Under the pieces are notes generated by a model. It saw nothing but the letters and a program-made list of their open reading frames with translations, had not been told where the DNA came from and ran no database searches. From Desulfobacter vibrioformis DSM 8776 (GTDB lineage Bacteria; Desulfobacterota; Desulfobacteria; Desulfobacterales; Desulfobacteraceae), in NCBI RefSeq assembly GCF_000745975.1, contig NZ_JQKJ01000003.1, positions 62,001 to 126,000 of the forward strand: a stretch of DNA of 64,000 nt. The letters are read 5' to 3'. A program made the position numbers and the translations under genes. Of the stretch, positions 44,806 to 54,627 are shown one piece after another. Within the stretch, counting starts at the first letter, position 1. Every line of letters begins with the position of its first letter.

Positions 44806-46230
44806 ATGAGACGATTTAAACAGGCGGTAAGCCTCATTCTGGTCATTGTGCTTTTGTTCCCTGCCACCAGCTTTGCCATTTCCATTCCCGATGAACTCAA
44901 ACTCGGCAAAGAATATTTACAACTGATCAAAAACAAAGGTGTCATTCTTCATGACCCCGTTGCCCAGAAGATGATTGATATTGTGGGCAACGCCATTGTC
45001 AAACAATTGTCTCCCCAACCCTTTCATTTTGATTTTTTCATGATCAATGACGACACCTTTAATGCCTTTGCCACGCCGGCAGCCAATATTTTTGTGCACC
45101 GAGGATTAATTGCGGCTCTGGATAATATGGACGAGCTTGCAGGTATTCTGGCCCATGAAATCGGCCATGCCGTGGGAAGGCATGTGTCCCAGTCCATTGA
45201 CCGGTCCAAAGTAGTGGCAGTGGGCAGCCTGGCCGGGATGCTGGCCGGCGTCCTGGTGGGGGCGGCAGCCGGAAGTTCAGAAGCGGCCCAGGCCATGACT
45301 ATTGGCTCCATGGCTGCCGGGCAGTCAGCCATGCTGACCTATACCCGGGAAAATGAAACCGAGGCAGACCAGAAAGCGGTTCTTTTTCTTGAGAAAACAG
45401 GATATTCGCCAAGAGGGATACTGGACAGCCTGCTGAAAATCAGGCAGACCGATTACCAGGGGATTGAAAATATACCTGATTACTTTAAAACCCATCCGGG
45501 CACAACAGCCAGAGTGTCCCATTTATCCGGAATTCTGGCCGATTATAAACCAGCTTTGAACAAACCCGCGCCACCGGAAAATTTCGACTACAACATGGTC
45601 AAATACCGGGTGATCGGACTTTACAGCGACCCTGACACCTACATTCCCAAGATTGAAATTGCACTCCAAAACGATCCAGACAATGTGGCGCTTCACTATG
45701 GCCTAGGCCTTTTGTATGGCCGGACCACCCGAATGAATGAGGGAATTGAACAGCTGAACAAGGCCCTGGCCAAAGACCCATTTGAATCCATGATCCTTTT
45801 GGAGCTGGGCCGGCTTTACATCCGCAACACGGAATATTCCCGGGCCATAACGATCCTGGACAGTATGGCAGATGATCCCCTGCTGGGGGACTGGGCCGTT
45901 TTCAACCGGTCCGTTGCCCAGATTGAAAACGGCAACCTGTCCGCAGCCCAAAAGGGGCTTGAGCATGTACTTGGAAACGGCAAACCCGGATTTGAAAAAG
46001 CCAACTACCACATGGCCGAAATCATGTCCCGGCAGTCAAAACAGGCCCTGTCAAACTATTATCTCGGGGTGTATTATGCCCGGATACATGACGAACAAAA
46101 TGCGGTCCGCCAGCTTGAACGGGCCCTTGACACCCTGGACGATGAAAAGATGCGGGAAAAGGCCCAAAACGAACTGGAAAATCTCAAAGGCAAGGGCAAA
46201 AAAGGGGCGCACCAAGACAATCGCATGTAA
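44806..46230 (+). CDS. Periplasmic M48 metalloprotease with TPRs (BepA-like)
   Basis: A 474-residue protein with a signal peptide (to about residue 24), an M48 protease domain with zinc motif HEIGH (AHEIGHAVGRH) and the downstream Glu in ENETEADQKAV, then TPR-like helices from about residue 265 (NVALHYGLGLLYGRTTRMNE is part of one). This is the layout of BepA/YfgC, which monitors outer-membrane protein and LPS assembly. It follows the DUF3334 gene on the same strand. Confidence 0.9.
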   Translation: MRRFKQAVSLILVIVLLFPATSFAISIPDELKLGKEYLQLIKNKGVILHDPVAQKMIDIVGNAIVKQLSPQPFHFDFFMINDDTFNAFATPAANIFVHRGLIAALDNMDELAGILAHEIGHAVGRHVSQSIDRSKVVAVGSLAGMLAGVLVGAAAGSSEAAQAMTIGSMAAGQSAMLTYTRENETEADQKAVLFLEKTGYSPRGILDSLLKIRQTDYQGIENIPDYFKTHPGTTARVSHLSGILADYKPALNKPAPPENFDYNMVKYRVIGLYSDPDTYIPKIEIALQNDPDNVALHYGLGLLYGRTTRMNEGIEQLNKALAKDPFESMILLELGRLYIRNTEYSRAITILDSMADDPLLGDWAVFNRSVAQIENGNLSAAQKGLEHVLGNGKPGFEKANYHMAEIMSRQSKQALSNYYLGVYYARIHDEQNAVRQLERALDTLDDEKMREKAQNELENLKGKGKKGAHQDNRM

Positions 46231-46354
46231 CTGGGTTGCAGTTTCATGCCAATTTCAAATGACTCATACGGATTATAATCCTTCCTTTTCAACAGAAAGG
46301 CCCCCCATATATTGTAGTCAATGTCATAAACTTAAGCATTGCGTATTTTATTTC

Positions 46355-46430
46355 ACCATGAAGGACATGAAGAGCATGAAGAATATATGCCGGGAAATCA
46401 ATCTTCATGTCCTTCATGCTCTTCATGGTT
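46355..46430. repeat. Inverted repeat of ATGAAG units
   Basis: Arms built from CATGAAGGACATGAAGAGC and its reverse complement flank about 20 bp. It would fold into a long hairpin and looks like a dispersed intergenic repeat. It lies in the 335-bp gap between two convergent genes and could serve as their terminator; nothing else is seen in that gap. Confidence 0.65.
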
Positions 46431-46565
46431 TTAATTCGGAAGCATCTTAACTTTATGACATTGAACAGAAACTTGCACATCACCTAAATCAACTCATTTA
46501 TACTGTTTTACTCCAATTTAGCAGTCGGTGAAATATTCTTAATCCCGCTCTATAGAAACTTACTT

Positions 46566-47111
46566 TTACTGGCAATTGTTTATGAGCCGCCGAGATTGAT
46601 ACCGAATATCCTTTGCCTCTATCTCCGATATTCCTAATGACAGCAAAAAGTCATGGTGGGCTTCTGGAGATCGGGATTCAAATTCTGCGTGCCATTTCAT
46701 CATGGCTGATTCGTCCATGCCGGCAGCCTGAAGCATTTTTACCCACATCTCTTTGTCAATGGCAGGCCCGTAAACGTCGCTGGTCATTTCTTTGAGCAGA
46801 CAGATTATGACCTGCTGCTGGCGTTTTAGGTCGACTATCTGCTGTCCGATTTCCCATAATCGATTCTCAAGTATTTTTACACTTGGGGCATTATCTGAGG
46901 CCAGCAGTTTTTTTATATCAGCCAGGGCCAAGCCTGTATTGCGAAAGGTGCAGATTTGGTTAAGCCTGTCATGATCTTTTTGCGTATAGAGGCGATAACC
47001 CGCCTTTGACCTGTCAGAGGGGATTAAAAGACCAATTCGATCATAGTAAAGCAGGGCACTTCGTGAAAGGCCGAATAATCCGGATAGTTGAGAAATGGAA
47101 TAGGTTTTCAT
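46566..47111 (-). CDS. MerR-family transcriptional regulator
   Basis: A 181-residue regulator with the MerR winged helix at 1-70 (YSISQLSGLFGLSRSALLYY, later GYRLY), a coiled-coil dimer helix (about 80-110), and a C-terminal effector-like domain (EMWVKMLQAAGMDESAMMKW). The ligand is unknown. The 61-residue protein just upstream on the same strand is similar to this C-terminal domain. The promoter upstream of that small gene has the 19-bp spacer typical of MerR targets, so the pair is probably autoregulated. Confidence 0.88.
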   Translation of the reverse strand: MKTYSISQLSGLFGLSRSALLYYDRIGLLIPSDRSKAGYRLYTQKDHDRLNQICTFRNTGLALADIKKLLASDNAPSVKILENRLWEIGQQIVDLKRQQQVIICLLKEMTSDVYGPAIDKEMWVKMLQAAGMDESAMMKWHAEFESRSPEAHHDFLLSLGISEIEAKDIRYQSRRLINNCQ

Positions 47112-47155
47112 TTTTCGAAAGCGTGGCGACCGCCAATGCTGCCGCCACCTTTTTT

Positions 47156-47341
47156 CTATTTGCTGTTGCCCCGGATCTCAACGATCTTTTCGGGAGGAAT
47201 CCTCAACCAGGAAAGAAAAGCCTTGTGCCCCTCCGGGTGGCTTTTTTCAAAATTATGATGCCATTTTTTCATTTGATCTTCAGTCAGTCCGATCTGCCTG
47301 AACATATCAACCCAATTTTCTTTGGTCAATTGATGTTGCAT
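47156..47341 (-). CDS. Stand-alone homolog of the MerR effector domain, 61 aa
   Basis: Residues 7-58 align with the C-terminal part of the neighbouring MerR regulator: ENWVDMFRQIGLTEDQMKKW against EMWVKMLQAAGMDESAMMKW, and SHPEGHKAFLSWL against RSPEAHHDFLLSL. ATG 47341 follows AAGGGGA. It carries no DNA-binding part. It may bind the same ligand or compete with the regulator; this is inference. Ends in TAG 45 bp before the merR start. Confidence 0.75.
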   Translation of the reverse strand: MQHQLTKENWVDMFRQIGLTEDQMKKWHHNFEKSHPEGHKAFLSWLRIPPEKIVEIRGNSK

Positions 47342-47398
47342 GATTACACGTCCCCTTTATTATAAGTTTTAGTTTCTGCCACGGCCATGACAACGACA

Positions 47399-47429
47399 GT
47401 TCTAAAGGGTAAACCAATAGACGGGTCAA
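47399..47429 (-). promoter_or_regulatory. MerR-type promoter with 19-bp spacer
   Basis: On the minus strand, TTGACC (47429-47424) and TAGAAC (47404-47399) are separated by 19 bp, the long spacer that MerR activators correct by DNA twisting. It points toward the small gene and merR. The rest of the gap to 47764 holds a plus-strand promoter-like TTGACA-17-GATAGT at 47486-47514 and no clear gene. Confidence 0.6.
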
Positions 47430-47764
47430 GCACTTTTTTTATCGAGCCGGTGGAATGAAAAGATTAAGTCATATCTGTTTTATATTTGACAATGTATGGA
47501 TTAACAGGGATAGTCTACTGTGTTCATTCACCTGAAAAAAGACCTTGTTTGGGAGGTTGTCCGCACTTTTGAAAATTATTTTTAGCCTGTTAAAATGGAA
47601 GTTTTCGATCCAACGCGTTATAGTGAATTCTGCGGCCCATAAAAAAAATGGCTATGTTCCCTTGGCTCCTTTGATATGGTGCTTGTAATCAACGACGAAA
47701 GGCATTTTCAACGGGTGCCGGATCTTAGAATTGAAAACTGAACTGGATAATGCCGGTATATTTT

Positions 47765-48598
47765 ATGGACAACCTAAACAAAAATATCGAACAGGCTCGC
47801 CAGGCAATTAAAGATGCAGACGCACTTTTTATAACGGCCGGTGCCGGTATGGGCGTCGATTCGGGTTTGCCTGATTTCAGGGGAAATGCAGGTTTCTGGA
47901 AAGCTTATCCGCCCATAGCGAAGCTGGGCAAATCGTTCAGTGAAATGGCAGACCCTGTCTGGTTTGACAAACAGCCTGAAATTGCCTGGGCGTTTTATGG
48001 GCACAGATTGAATCTTTATCGTGAAACACTCCCCCACGAAGGCTTTTCAAAATTGCTTGATCTGGGAAGAAGCAAGCCGTACGGATATTTTGTATTCACC
48101 TCGAATGTTGACGGGCAGTTTCAAAAAGCCGGTTTTGACGATGCATTGATTGAAGAGTGCCATGGCTCCATCCACCATCTTCAATGCACCAGACCATGTT
48201 CCAGCGACATCTGGAAGATTGGGGAAGAGAACGTCAATGTTGATATGGAAACGTTCAGGGCTACAGGCGAGTTGCCGAAATGTAAAAACTGTGGAAGACT
48301 GGCACGCCCCAATATTTTAATGTTTGGAGACTGGAACTGGATATCGCACCGCACCAGTGAACAAGGGGCACGTTTGCAGAAATGGCTTGAAAAACTCAAC
48401 AGCTTCAATGCGAAATTGGCCATTATTGAAATGGGGGCAGGCCTTGCCGTACCTACGGTAAGATATAAATCCCAACGAACCGGCCGGAACTTAAATTCAA
48501 CCTTGATACGCATCAACCCAAGGGATTACCATGTCTGCCAAGGCGCAATCGGCCTGCCGCTTGGTGCCAGGGAAGGCATAAACCGGATTTTGTGCTGA
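47765..48598 (+). CDS. Sir2-family NAD-dependent deacylase
   Basis: A 277-residue sirtuin (282 if started at ATG 47750; neither start has a strong RBS). The NAD site has GAGMGVDSGLPDFRG and TSNVDGQFQKAG, followed by the catalytic His (ECHGS). A zinc module is suggested by QCTRPC and CKNCGRLARPN. The C-terminal NAD loop differs from standard sirtuins (IEMGAGLAVPTVRYK in place of GTSLxVxPAA). It probably removes acyl groups from proteins or acts on NAD in another way. Confidence 0.85.
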   Translation: MDNLNKNIEQARQAIKDADALFITAGAGMGVDSGLPDFRGNAGFWKAYPPIAKLGKSFSEMADPVWFDKQPEIAWAFYGHRLNLYRETLPHEGFSKLLDLGRSKPYGYFVFTSNVDGQFQKAGFDDALIEECHGSIHHLQCTRPCSSDIWKIGEENVNVDMETFRATGELPKCKNCGRLARPNILMFGDWNWISHRTSEQGARLQKWLEKLNSFNAKLAIIEMGAGLAVPTVRYKSQRTGRNLNSTLIRINPRDYHVCQGAIGLPLGAREGINRILC

Positions 48599-48837
48599 TG
48601 AATAAGGATGATTATCCCAAAGCCGGCTTACAAAGGCTCTTTCAAAAAGGGGCCGATAATTTTGTACTCTTGCATAGAAATGGAAAAGCTGTCGCCTTTC
48701 AATCAAATCAGAATGGAAATGTTAATATCATTGATCGTCAAACAGATATTGATTTCAGCTCGACAGGTCTCTCATTACTTGATGATGGTTGGAAATGTGT
48801 CGGGCCGGGATTGCAATACAGCGGGTTGTTTGAATAA
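48598..48837 (+). CDS. Hypothetical protein, 79 aa
   Basis: ATG 48598 overlaps the sirtuin stop (TGATG), so translation is probably coupled. The sequence is a small beta-rich protein (NFVLLHRNGKAVAFQSNQNG, NVNIIDRQTDIDFSS) of no recognised family. A shifted-frame ORF at 48608 is a shadow. Confidence 0.55.
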   Translation: MNKDDYPKAGLQRLFQKGADNFVLLHRNGKAVAFQSNQNGNVNIIDRQTDIDFSSTGLSLLDDGWKCVGPGLQYSGLFE

Positions 48838-48996
48838 TGCAATTGATTGGTATAAAAATGGCCTGTCTAAATGCCATAGCTTAGTTTGCTTATGATTTTG
48901 GTTCTTTCACCAACCAATGACAAAAGAAGTCAATGCCTTTACTGGCAAGCGTTTCACACCACATAAATAGACAAAGTAAACACGAAATATTTACTC

Positions 48997-49887
48997 TTAT
49001 TTAACATTTTTCCCTTTATATTTGCTATGTGGTTCCCGGTCTGAAAGAAATTCAATGAAATTTTTCAATGCCCGGGTAAGCCCCCTATCTTTTCGGTGGA
49101 CAAGGAGGGTGGATGTCTTCCTTGATTTTTGCGGAATTTCATGGGTCTTGACTGAATGTTCCCATCTGAGATTTGATACAATGGACCGCGGTAACATGGT
49201 AATCCCCATGCCGACATTTACAAACCCTAGGATGCCCTCCAATGTTCCCAATTCCATTATCTGCCCGGGTATTATCCCCGTCTCTTTTGCCCAAGCTTCA
49301 AGGGCGCCCCTGTAAGAACATCCTCGCCTGAAAACAATAAAATCAGGGCGATCAAGATTTTCCAGGGATTTTATCCTTTTCTCGGTAATAACAACAAGCT
49401 CTTCATTAAATGCATGGTAGGTAAACAGATCCGGATGATCCACTGGTCCTGCGACAAAGGCCGCATCAAGCTGGTAGTCCAGCACACTTTTCACAAGGGA
49501 TTCTGTGGTCCCGGTCTGAAGCTTTAATTGAACATCGGGATACTGCTTATGGTATGTTGAGAATAAAGTAGGCAGCCTCACAGCTGCCGTGGATTCCATT
49601 GTGCCGATCGACAAAGGTCCCTTGATAAATTCATCATCACTAACGGCAAGCAGAGCATTGTCTATTAATTGGACGGCATCTTTGGCATAATCAATTAATA
49701 TCCGGCCCTTTGCCGTCAGTTCGACACCACGGTGCTTTCTATGGAAAAGGGAAACATCCAACTCACTTTCAAGTTGCCTGATCCTTGCCGTTACATTGGA
49801 TTGCACACAATTTAATTTTAACGCTGCTTTTGAAATACTACCCTCTTCAGCCACGGTTTTAAAAATTTTAAGCCCCCATATATCCAT
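48997..49887 (-). CDS. LysR-family transcriptional regulator
   Basis: A 296-residue LTTR: an HTH at the N-terminus (ISKAALKLNCVQSNVTARIR, about 17-36) and a periplasmic-binding-protein-like effector domain from about residue 90. Divergent from the MFS gene across 141 bp, which it probably controls. Confidence 0.92.
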   Translation of the reverse strand: MDIWGLKIFKTVAEEGSISKAALKLNCVQSNVTARIRQLESELDVSLFHRKHRGVELTAKGRILIDYAKDAVQLIDNALLAVSDDEFIKGPLSIGTMESTAAVRLPTLFSTYHKQYPDVQLKLQTGTTESLVKSVLDYQLDAAFVAGPVDHPDLFTYHAFNEELVVITEKRIKSLENLDRPDFIVFRRGCSYRGALEAWAKETGIIPGQIMELGTLEGILGFVNVGMGITMLPRSIVSNLRWEHSVKTHEIPQKSRKTSTLLVHRKDRGLTRALKNFIEFLSDREPHSKYKGKNVK

Positions 49888-49943
49888 ATTTAACCCTCAT
49901 TGATATCATTATTTATGATGTCGAATAACACTTTTAATTATTT

Positions 49944-49961
49944 GAGGTGATATTATACCTC
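49944..49961. promoter_or_regulatory. Palindrome between lysR and MFS genes
   Basis: GAGGT and ACCTC arms around an 8-bp AT-rich centre, in the middle of the divergent intergenic region. A plausible LysR recognition site. Confidence 0.5.
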
Positions 49962-50028
49962 TGTTAACTTTAAGGTCAAGTATTGGAAAAGATATGATGC
50001 AACCGAATTTGAAAAGGTACAACTTATT

Positions 50029-51204
50029 ATGAAACAACAGAAGACTGGCCATGGATTGTTGATAACAGGCGGTTTTTTAGCCTTGGTGATTGCAATGGGT
50101 GTAGGCCGTTTTGCTTACACGCCATTACTGCCGGCAATGCAGAATCAGTTTGGATTCAGTGATGAGATTGCAGGATCAATGGCTTCTGTTAATTATCTGG
50201 GATATCTTATTGGTGCATTCTTGTGCTTTAAAAATATGAGAGCAGCAACAAAATTACGTTTATTCCGCATTTTTCTTATATCAAGTATTATCACGACAGC
50301 ATGGATGGGACTTGTTGTACAGACCGAGGCATGGATTATTCTCCGGTTGGTCAGCGGCATAGCAAGTGCCGGTATATTTATTCTTGGTTCCTCAATTGTG
50401 CTGGAGCGACTCCCCCAATCAAAAAATGCCCTCGGCATGTTAATATACAGCGGTGTTGGTGGAGGCATTGCATTGAGCGGGGTGTTTTCTCCGGTGTTGG
50501 TTAAATATTTTAATGTCCAGGTAGCCTGGGTGGGACTCTCTTTGATCTGCTTCCCTTTATCTCTTGTTTGCTGGTCTGTGCTGATTCCTTTGGAAGAAAA
50601 ATCGAAGATTGATTTACGTTCGAATGGGGAAATTAAATTTGAATATCCGCTATTACTCCCATGGCTTGTGGTCGCTTATTTTTTTGAAGGGTTCGGCTAT
50701 ATTATCAGTGGGACATTCATCGTATCCTTTCTCCAGGGTCAGTCCGGATTTTTTTCCTCCGGCCCAGTAGCCTGGACAGTGGTCGGTTTGGCAGCCTCTG
50801 TCTCCATTCCTGTATTTCACCAACTGTCAAAGCGCCTGCATCTGGTTTATGTGTTGATTATAGCCCATTTCATACAGGGCCTGGGAATTGTACTTCCAGT
50901 CTTATCGTCCCACTGGCTATGTGTCATTTCAGGCGCAGTTTTGTTTGGCGGTACATTCATGGGAATAACTGCTTTAACTCTTTCCATCGGTAAAACACTT
51001 AAGCCAGGCCAAAGCCAAAAGGTGATTGGACTGTTGACAGCCATATATGGTATCGGCCAGATTCTCGGTCCCCTGGTGTCTGGGGTTTTATCTAAAAATT
51101 CTGGGAATTTTGTATCTGCCATAGTGATATCTGCTGTCGCAGTAATTTTAGGCGGCATAATTTTGATAACAGGTATTTTAAAACATACAATGACTAAAAT
51201 ATAA
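50029..51204 (+). CDS. YbfB/YjiJ-family MFS transporter
   Basis: A 391-residue, 12-helix major facilitator. The start IAMGVGRFAYTPLLPAMQ is characteristic of the YbfB/YjiJ family. Substrate unknown. The divergent LysR regulator suggests ligand-induced export. TATTATG precedes the start; no strong RBS. Confidence 0.88.
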   Translation: MKQQKTGHGLLITGGFLALVIAMGVGRFAYTPLLPAMQNQFGFSDEIAGSMASVNYLGYLIGAFLCFKNMRAATKLRLFRIFLISSIITTAWMGLVVQTEAWIILRLVSGIASAGIFILGSSIVLERLPQSKNALGMLIYSGVGGGIALSGVFSPVLVKYFNVQVAWVGLSLICFPLSLVCWSVLIPLEEKSKIDLRSNGEIKFEYPLLLPWLVVAYFFEGFGYIISGTFIVSFLQGQSGFFSSGPVAWTVVGLAASVSIPVFHQLSKRLHLVYVLIIAHFIQGLGIVLPVLSSHWLCVISGAVLFGGTFMGITALTLSIGKTLKPGQSQKVIGLLTAIYGIGQILGPLVSGVLSKNSGNFVSAIVISAVAVILGGIILITGILKHTMTKI

Positions 51205-51214
51205 GGAGGTTATG

Positions 51215-51268
51215 ATGCCGTACGTTAACATCAAGATTACAAATGTTCCAAATTCTGAGGAAGTATAG
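51215..51268 (+). pseudogene. Truncated 4-oxalocrotonate tautomerase
   Basis: AAGGAGG precedes ATGATG, and the ORF reads MPYVNIKITNVPNSEEV, then TAG. This is the start of a tautomerase, with catalytic Pro after Met. Beyond the TAG the frame no longer resembles the family, so the gene is a 5' remnant. It may once have formed an operon with the MFS transporter. The rest of the gap to 51499 has nothing clear. Confidence 0.7.
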
Positions 51269-51499
51269 ACAAAGTCAACGTTTAAACCAGCGGCGCGGCT
51301 TTTTGAGTCCGCTGGATTTATTTGTGTGTGCCGGGCACGGCACGTGTCCTTGAAAGTGAGTCAAATGTAATGGATTTCCAAACATTTGGCAATCAGGGCT
51401 TCTTCATTTACTTTCATGATCTTCACGGTAAAAAAAGCAGATCCATCTTGTGCCGGCCCCTATTGAATTTGGTCATCAGAACAGGAGCTCAACATTGAA

Positions 51500-53533
51500 T
51501 CACACCGTATCAAAACTTTTAAACTGCATGGTAAAGGTGCCCCGGCCCTGGGTGGCGGAACGCAGGGCTGTGGAATACCCAAACATCCTTGACAAGGGGG
51601 CCACAGCTTTGATGGCCTGAATACCGGATTTCGGGGTAATGGATTCCACCCGGCCGCCCCGGGCATTGAGGTCTGCAATGGCATCCCCCATATTGGCATC
51701 CGGCACAAACACCTCCACATCCACGATGGGTTCAAGCAAGGCCATTTTGGCTTTTTTCAGGGCCTCTTTGACTGCCATGGACGCACAGACCCCAAAGCCC
51801 AGTTCTGACACCTTTCCTTCCTCGCTGAACCCGTCAGCCAGAACAATCTCAACATCCACAATGGGATATCCTTTGAGGAATCCGCCCTCAAGACTCGCCC
51901 GGATTCCGGCCTCAATGCCCGGGATATACTGGGGCGCAATTTTTTCATCAGGCACAAGGGATTTGAAGACAACACCCTGGCCCCGGCCCAGGGGATTGAG
52001 TGTCACCGTGACGTTGGCATAATGGGATTTACCCTGGATATCCCGTTCAAACACGGCCTGGCCGGTTGCCGGGGCTGTAATGATCTCCCGGTAAACCACC
52101 TGGGGTTTGCCCACATTCACACTGGTGTTGAATTCTTTGACCATCCTTGAAATGATGATTTCAAGATGAAGTTCGCCCATGCCCGACAAAATGGTCTGGC
52201 CTGTCTCCTCATCCTTGTTCGTTTTAAGGGTGGGATCCTCAATCATGAATTTTGCCAGCACATCATCAAGCTTTTCCTGATCTGCATGGGTTTTAGGCTC
52301 AATGGCAATGGAGATAACCGGCTGTGCATATTCCATTTTTTCCAGAAACACGGGATGATCCGAATTGCAAAGCGTATCACCGGTGCCGGAATCTTTAAGT
52401 CCCACAATGCCGATGATGTCACCGGCCGAGGCCTCGTCCAAGCGTTCGCGCTTGTTGGCGTGCATTCTTAAAATTCTGGACAGTTTTTCATTACGGTTCA
52501 GGCCGGGGTTAAACACATCCCCACCCGAAGCGATCTTTCCTGAATAGATCCGGGCAAAGGAGAGTTTACGGCCCTCGATCATAGACACCTTGAAAATCAA
52601 GGCAGCCAGGGGACCGTTTTTCTCAGGTCTGAATTCAAGGATTTCACCGGTTTCAGGATGCTCGCCTTTAACCGGGGGCACATCCTTGGGGCTTGGCAGG
52701 TAATAGTCAATGGCGTCCAGAAGCGGCTGAACCCCTTTGTTCCTCAGGGCAGATCCGCAAAGTACGGGCACCATGGCCCGGCGGATGGTGGCGGCCCGGA
52801 TGGCGGCCCGGAGCTCATCCACGGAGATCTCTTCCTCGCCCAGGTATTTTTCCATGATGGCATCATCAAGTTCGGACACTGCTTCCAGAAGTTTGTCCCG
52901 ATATTCTTCGGCCAGTTCCCGGAATTCATCTTTAATAGGCCCGGCCGTGTATTCAGCGCCTAATGTTTCATCATTCCAGGCAATCTGCTCCATGGTCAAA
53001 AGGTCAATAACGCCCTGAAAATGGTCCTCGGCCCCGATGGGTACCTGGATCATCACAGGATTGGCAGCCAGCTTTTCTCTGATGGAGTCACAGGCGGCGA
53101 AAAAATCAGCACCGGTGCGGTCCATTTTATTGATAAAGACCATTCGCGGGACCTTGTACCGGTCTGCCTGGCGCCAGACCGTTTCGGACTGGGGCTCCAC
53201 GCCGCCCACGGCGCAAAACACACCAATGGCCCCGTCCAGGACCCGTAAAGCCCGTTCCACCTCCACGGTGAAATCCACATGGCCCGGGGTGTCGATGATT
53301 TGAATGGTGGCCCCTTTCCACTGGCAGTAGGTAACCGCCGAGGTAATGGTAATACCCCGGTCCTGTTCATCCTGCATCCAGTCCATGGTGGCCTCGCCGT
53401 CATGAACTTCGCCTATCTTATGGGACCTTCCCGTGTAATAGAGAATGCGTTCCGTCACCGTGGTCTTGCCCGCGTCAATGTGGGCCATGATCCCGATGTT
53501 CCTGATTTTTGATATATTTTTTGGCTTGCTCAT
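51500..53533 (-). CDS. fusA: Elongation factor G
   Basis: A 677-residue translocase GTPase. ATG 53533 ([16 protein letters not shown]) is chosen because it fits the family start; an in-frame extension to 53704 has no support. G motifs: [14 protein letters not shown] and NKMD. Domains II-V are complete ([11 protein letters not shown], then [10 protein letters not shown]). It stands alone, away from ribosomal protein genes, so it may be one of several EF-G paralogs in the genome. Confidence 0.93.
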   Translation of the reverse strand: MSKPKNISKIRNIGIMAHIDAGKTTVTERILYYTGRSHKIGEVHDGEATMDWMQDEQDRGITITSAVTYCQWKGATIQIIDTPGHVDFTVEVERALRVLDGAIGVFCAVGGVEPQSETVWRQADRYKVPRMVFINKMDRTGADFFAACDSIREKLAANPVMIQVPIGAEDHFQGVIDLLTMEQIAWNDETLGAEYTAGPIKDEFRELAEEYRDKLLEAVSELDDAIMEKYLGEEEISVDELRAAIRAATIRRAMVPVLCGSALRNKGVQPLLDAIDYYLPSPKDVPPVKGEHPETGEILEFRPEKNGPLAALIFKVSMIEGRKLSFARIYSGKIASGGDVFNPGLNRNEKLSRILRMHANKRERLDEASAGDIIGIVGLKDSGTGDTLCNSDHPVFLEKMEYAQPVISIAIEPKTHADQEKLDDVLAKFMIEDPTLKTNKDEETGQTILSGMGELHLEIIISRMVKEFNTSVNVGKPQVVYREIITAPATGQAVFERDIQGKSHYANVTVTLNPLGRGQGVVFKSLVPDEKIAPQYIPGIEAGIRASLEGGFLKGYPIVDVEIVLADGFSEEGKVSELGFGVCASMAVKEALKKAKMALLEPIVDVEVFVPDANMGDAIADLNARGGRVESITPKSGIQAIKAVAPLSRMFGYSTALRSATQGRGTFTMQFKSFDTV

Positions 53534-53724
53534 AGGTATCGTATCTATTTTAATAGTCGGCTCAATTAAGTTGGCATAGTGGTTGATACAGTATTGCCAT
53601 TTAGGTGTCAAGAAAATAGCTTGCAAAACAGAGCCTGGTTTAATAGAATTCATGGTCTTGATGCAGGTCTGTGTGAGGCCTGGTTTATGCCGCAACCAAT
53701 CCATCGGAGCCGCCCGTATCTGTT

Positions 53725-54096
53725 ATGATTCCAGGATTTGAAGCCATCGTTGAGGAGCGTATCAAAGCCGCCCAGAAACAGGGCCGGTTTGACAATCTTG
53801 AGGGCAAAGGCAGACCTTTATTGTTTGAGGACAGCCATGTGCCCGAGGATCTTCGCATGGCCCATAAAATTCTGAAAAATTCAGGATTTTTGCCCCCGGA
53901 AGTTGAAATCAGAAAGCAGATGACCCATGTACGTGAACTCATGGATCAGACCGGGCTGGCATCTGCGGATCAGGCAAAGCTGAACAAAAAACTAAATTAC
54001 CTGATGGCCAAGCTCGATGCGGTCCGTTCAACCGGGCCCGGCAGCACCCTGGCCCGGGACCAGTACAGAACTTCACTATTGAGAAAAATCAAATGA
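53725..54096 (+). CDS. DUF1992 (DnaJC28-like) protein
   Basis: A 123-residue protein matching DUF1992: IVEERIKAAQKQGRFDNLEG is diagnostic, followed by GKGRPL and a helical rest with LNYLMAKLDAVR. It lacks a J domain. Function unknown. It overlaps the next gene by 4 bp. Confidence 0.87.
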   Translation: MIPGFEAIVEERIKAAQKQGRFDNLEGKGRPLLFEDSHVPEDLRMAHKILKNSGFLPPEVEIRKQMTHVRELMDQTGLASADQAKLNKKLNYLMAKLDAVRSTGPGSTLARDQYRTSLLRKIK

Positions 54097-54584
54097 ATAT
54101 ACGCAAAAAAGACAAAGACGGATTATTTAAAAATATTTTTGTTGCCTATTTTATCCTGCTGCTCCACGTATTTCTTCTGGCCGGTATCGGCCTTACCGTG
54201 GTGCTGTTCAAAGGCGTTTACCACTATCTTCCATGGATCATGGCCGGCATTGCCATCCTGGTACTCACCATTGCCTGGTTCATTTACTACAGGATGAGAG
54301 AAACCTCTTCTTCCTTAAGCCAAGTGTTAGGCACCCCGGAATTTCATGACAGGGCTGTTGAGATACGATTGCTCGGCGGCCTTGCGTCCTTTGAAATTAA
54401 AGCCAAAGCGCAGTCCTTGCTGCCGAATCACACCCGCCGTTCTCCCTATGCCGAAGACCTTCTCATTGAAAGCGCAGGTGACCGGGCAGAACGGAAACTA
54501 CTGGAACTCAACGGGCTTTATGAAAAGGATCTGATCACCAAAGAAGAGTTCGAAAAAGCGCGTCAGAACATCATCCAGGGCTGA
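54093..54584 (+). CDS. Two-helix membrane protein with C-terminal SHOCT motif
   Basis: A 163-residue protein with membrane helices at about 16-38 and 46-66, a polar middle and a C-terminal SHOCT-type short helical motif (ELNGLYEKDLITKEEFEKAR). Overlaps the DUF1992 gene. Role unknown. Confidence 0.75.
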   Translation: MNIRKKDKDGLFKNIFVAYFILLLHVFLLAGIGLTVVLFKGVYHYLPWIMAGIAILVLTIAWFIYYRMRETSSSLSQVLGTPEFHDRAVEIRLLGGLASFEIKAKAQSLLPNHTRRSPYAEDLLIESAGDRAERKLLELNGLYEKDLITKEEFEKARQNIIQG

Positions 54585-54627
54585 TCGTCCGGATTTGATC
54601 GTTCAACCAACACCAAAGGAAGGATGT

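Noticed and set aside
51500..53704. EF-G with a 57-residue N-terminal extension
   Set aside because: The extension is not EF-G-like and the family start MSKPKN lies at 53533.
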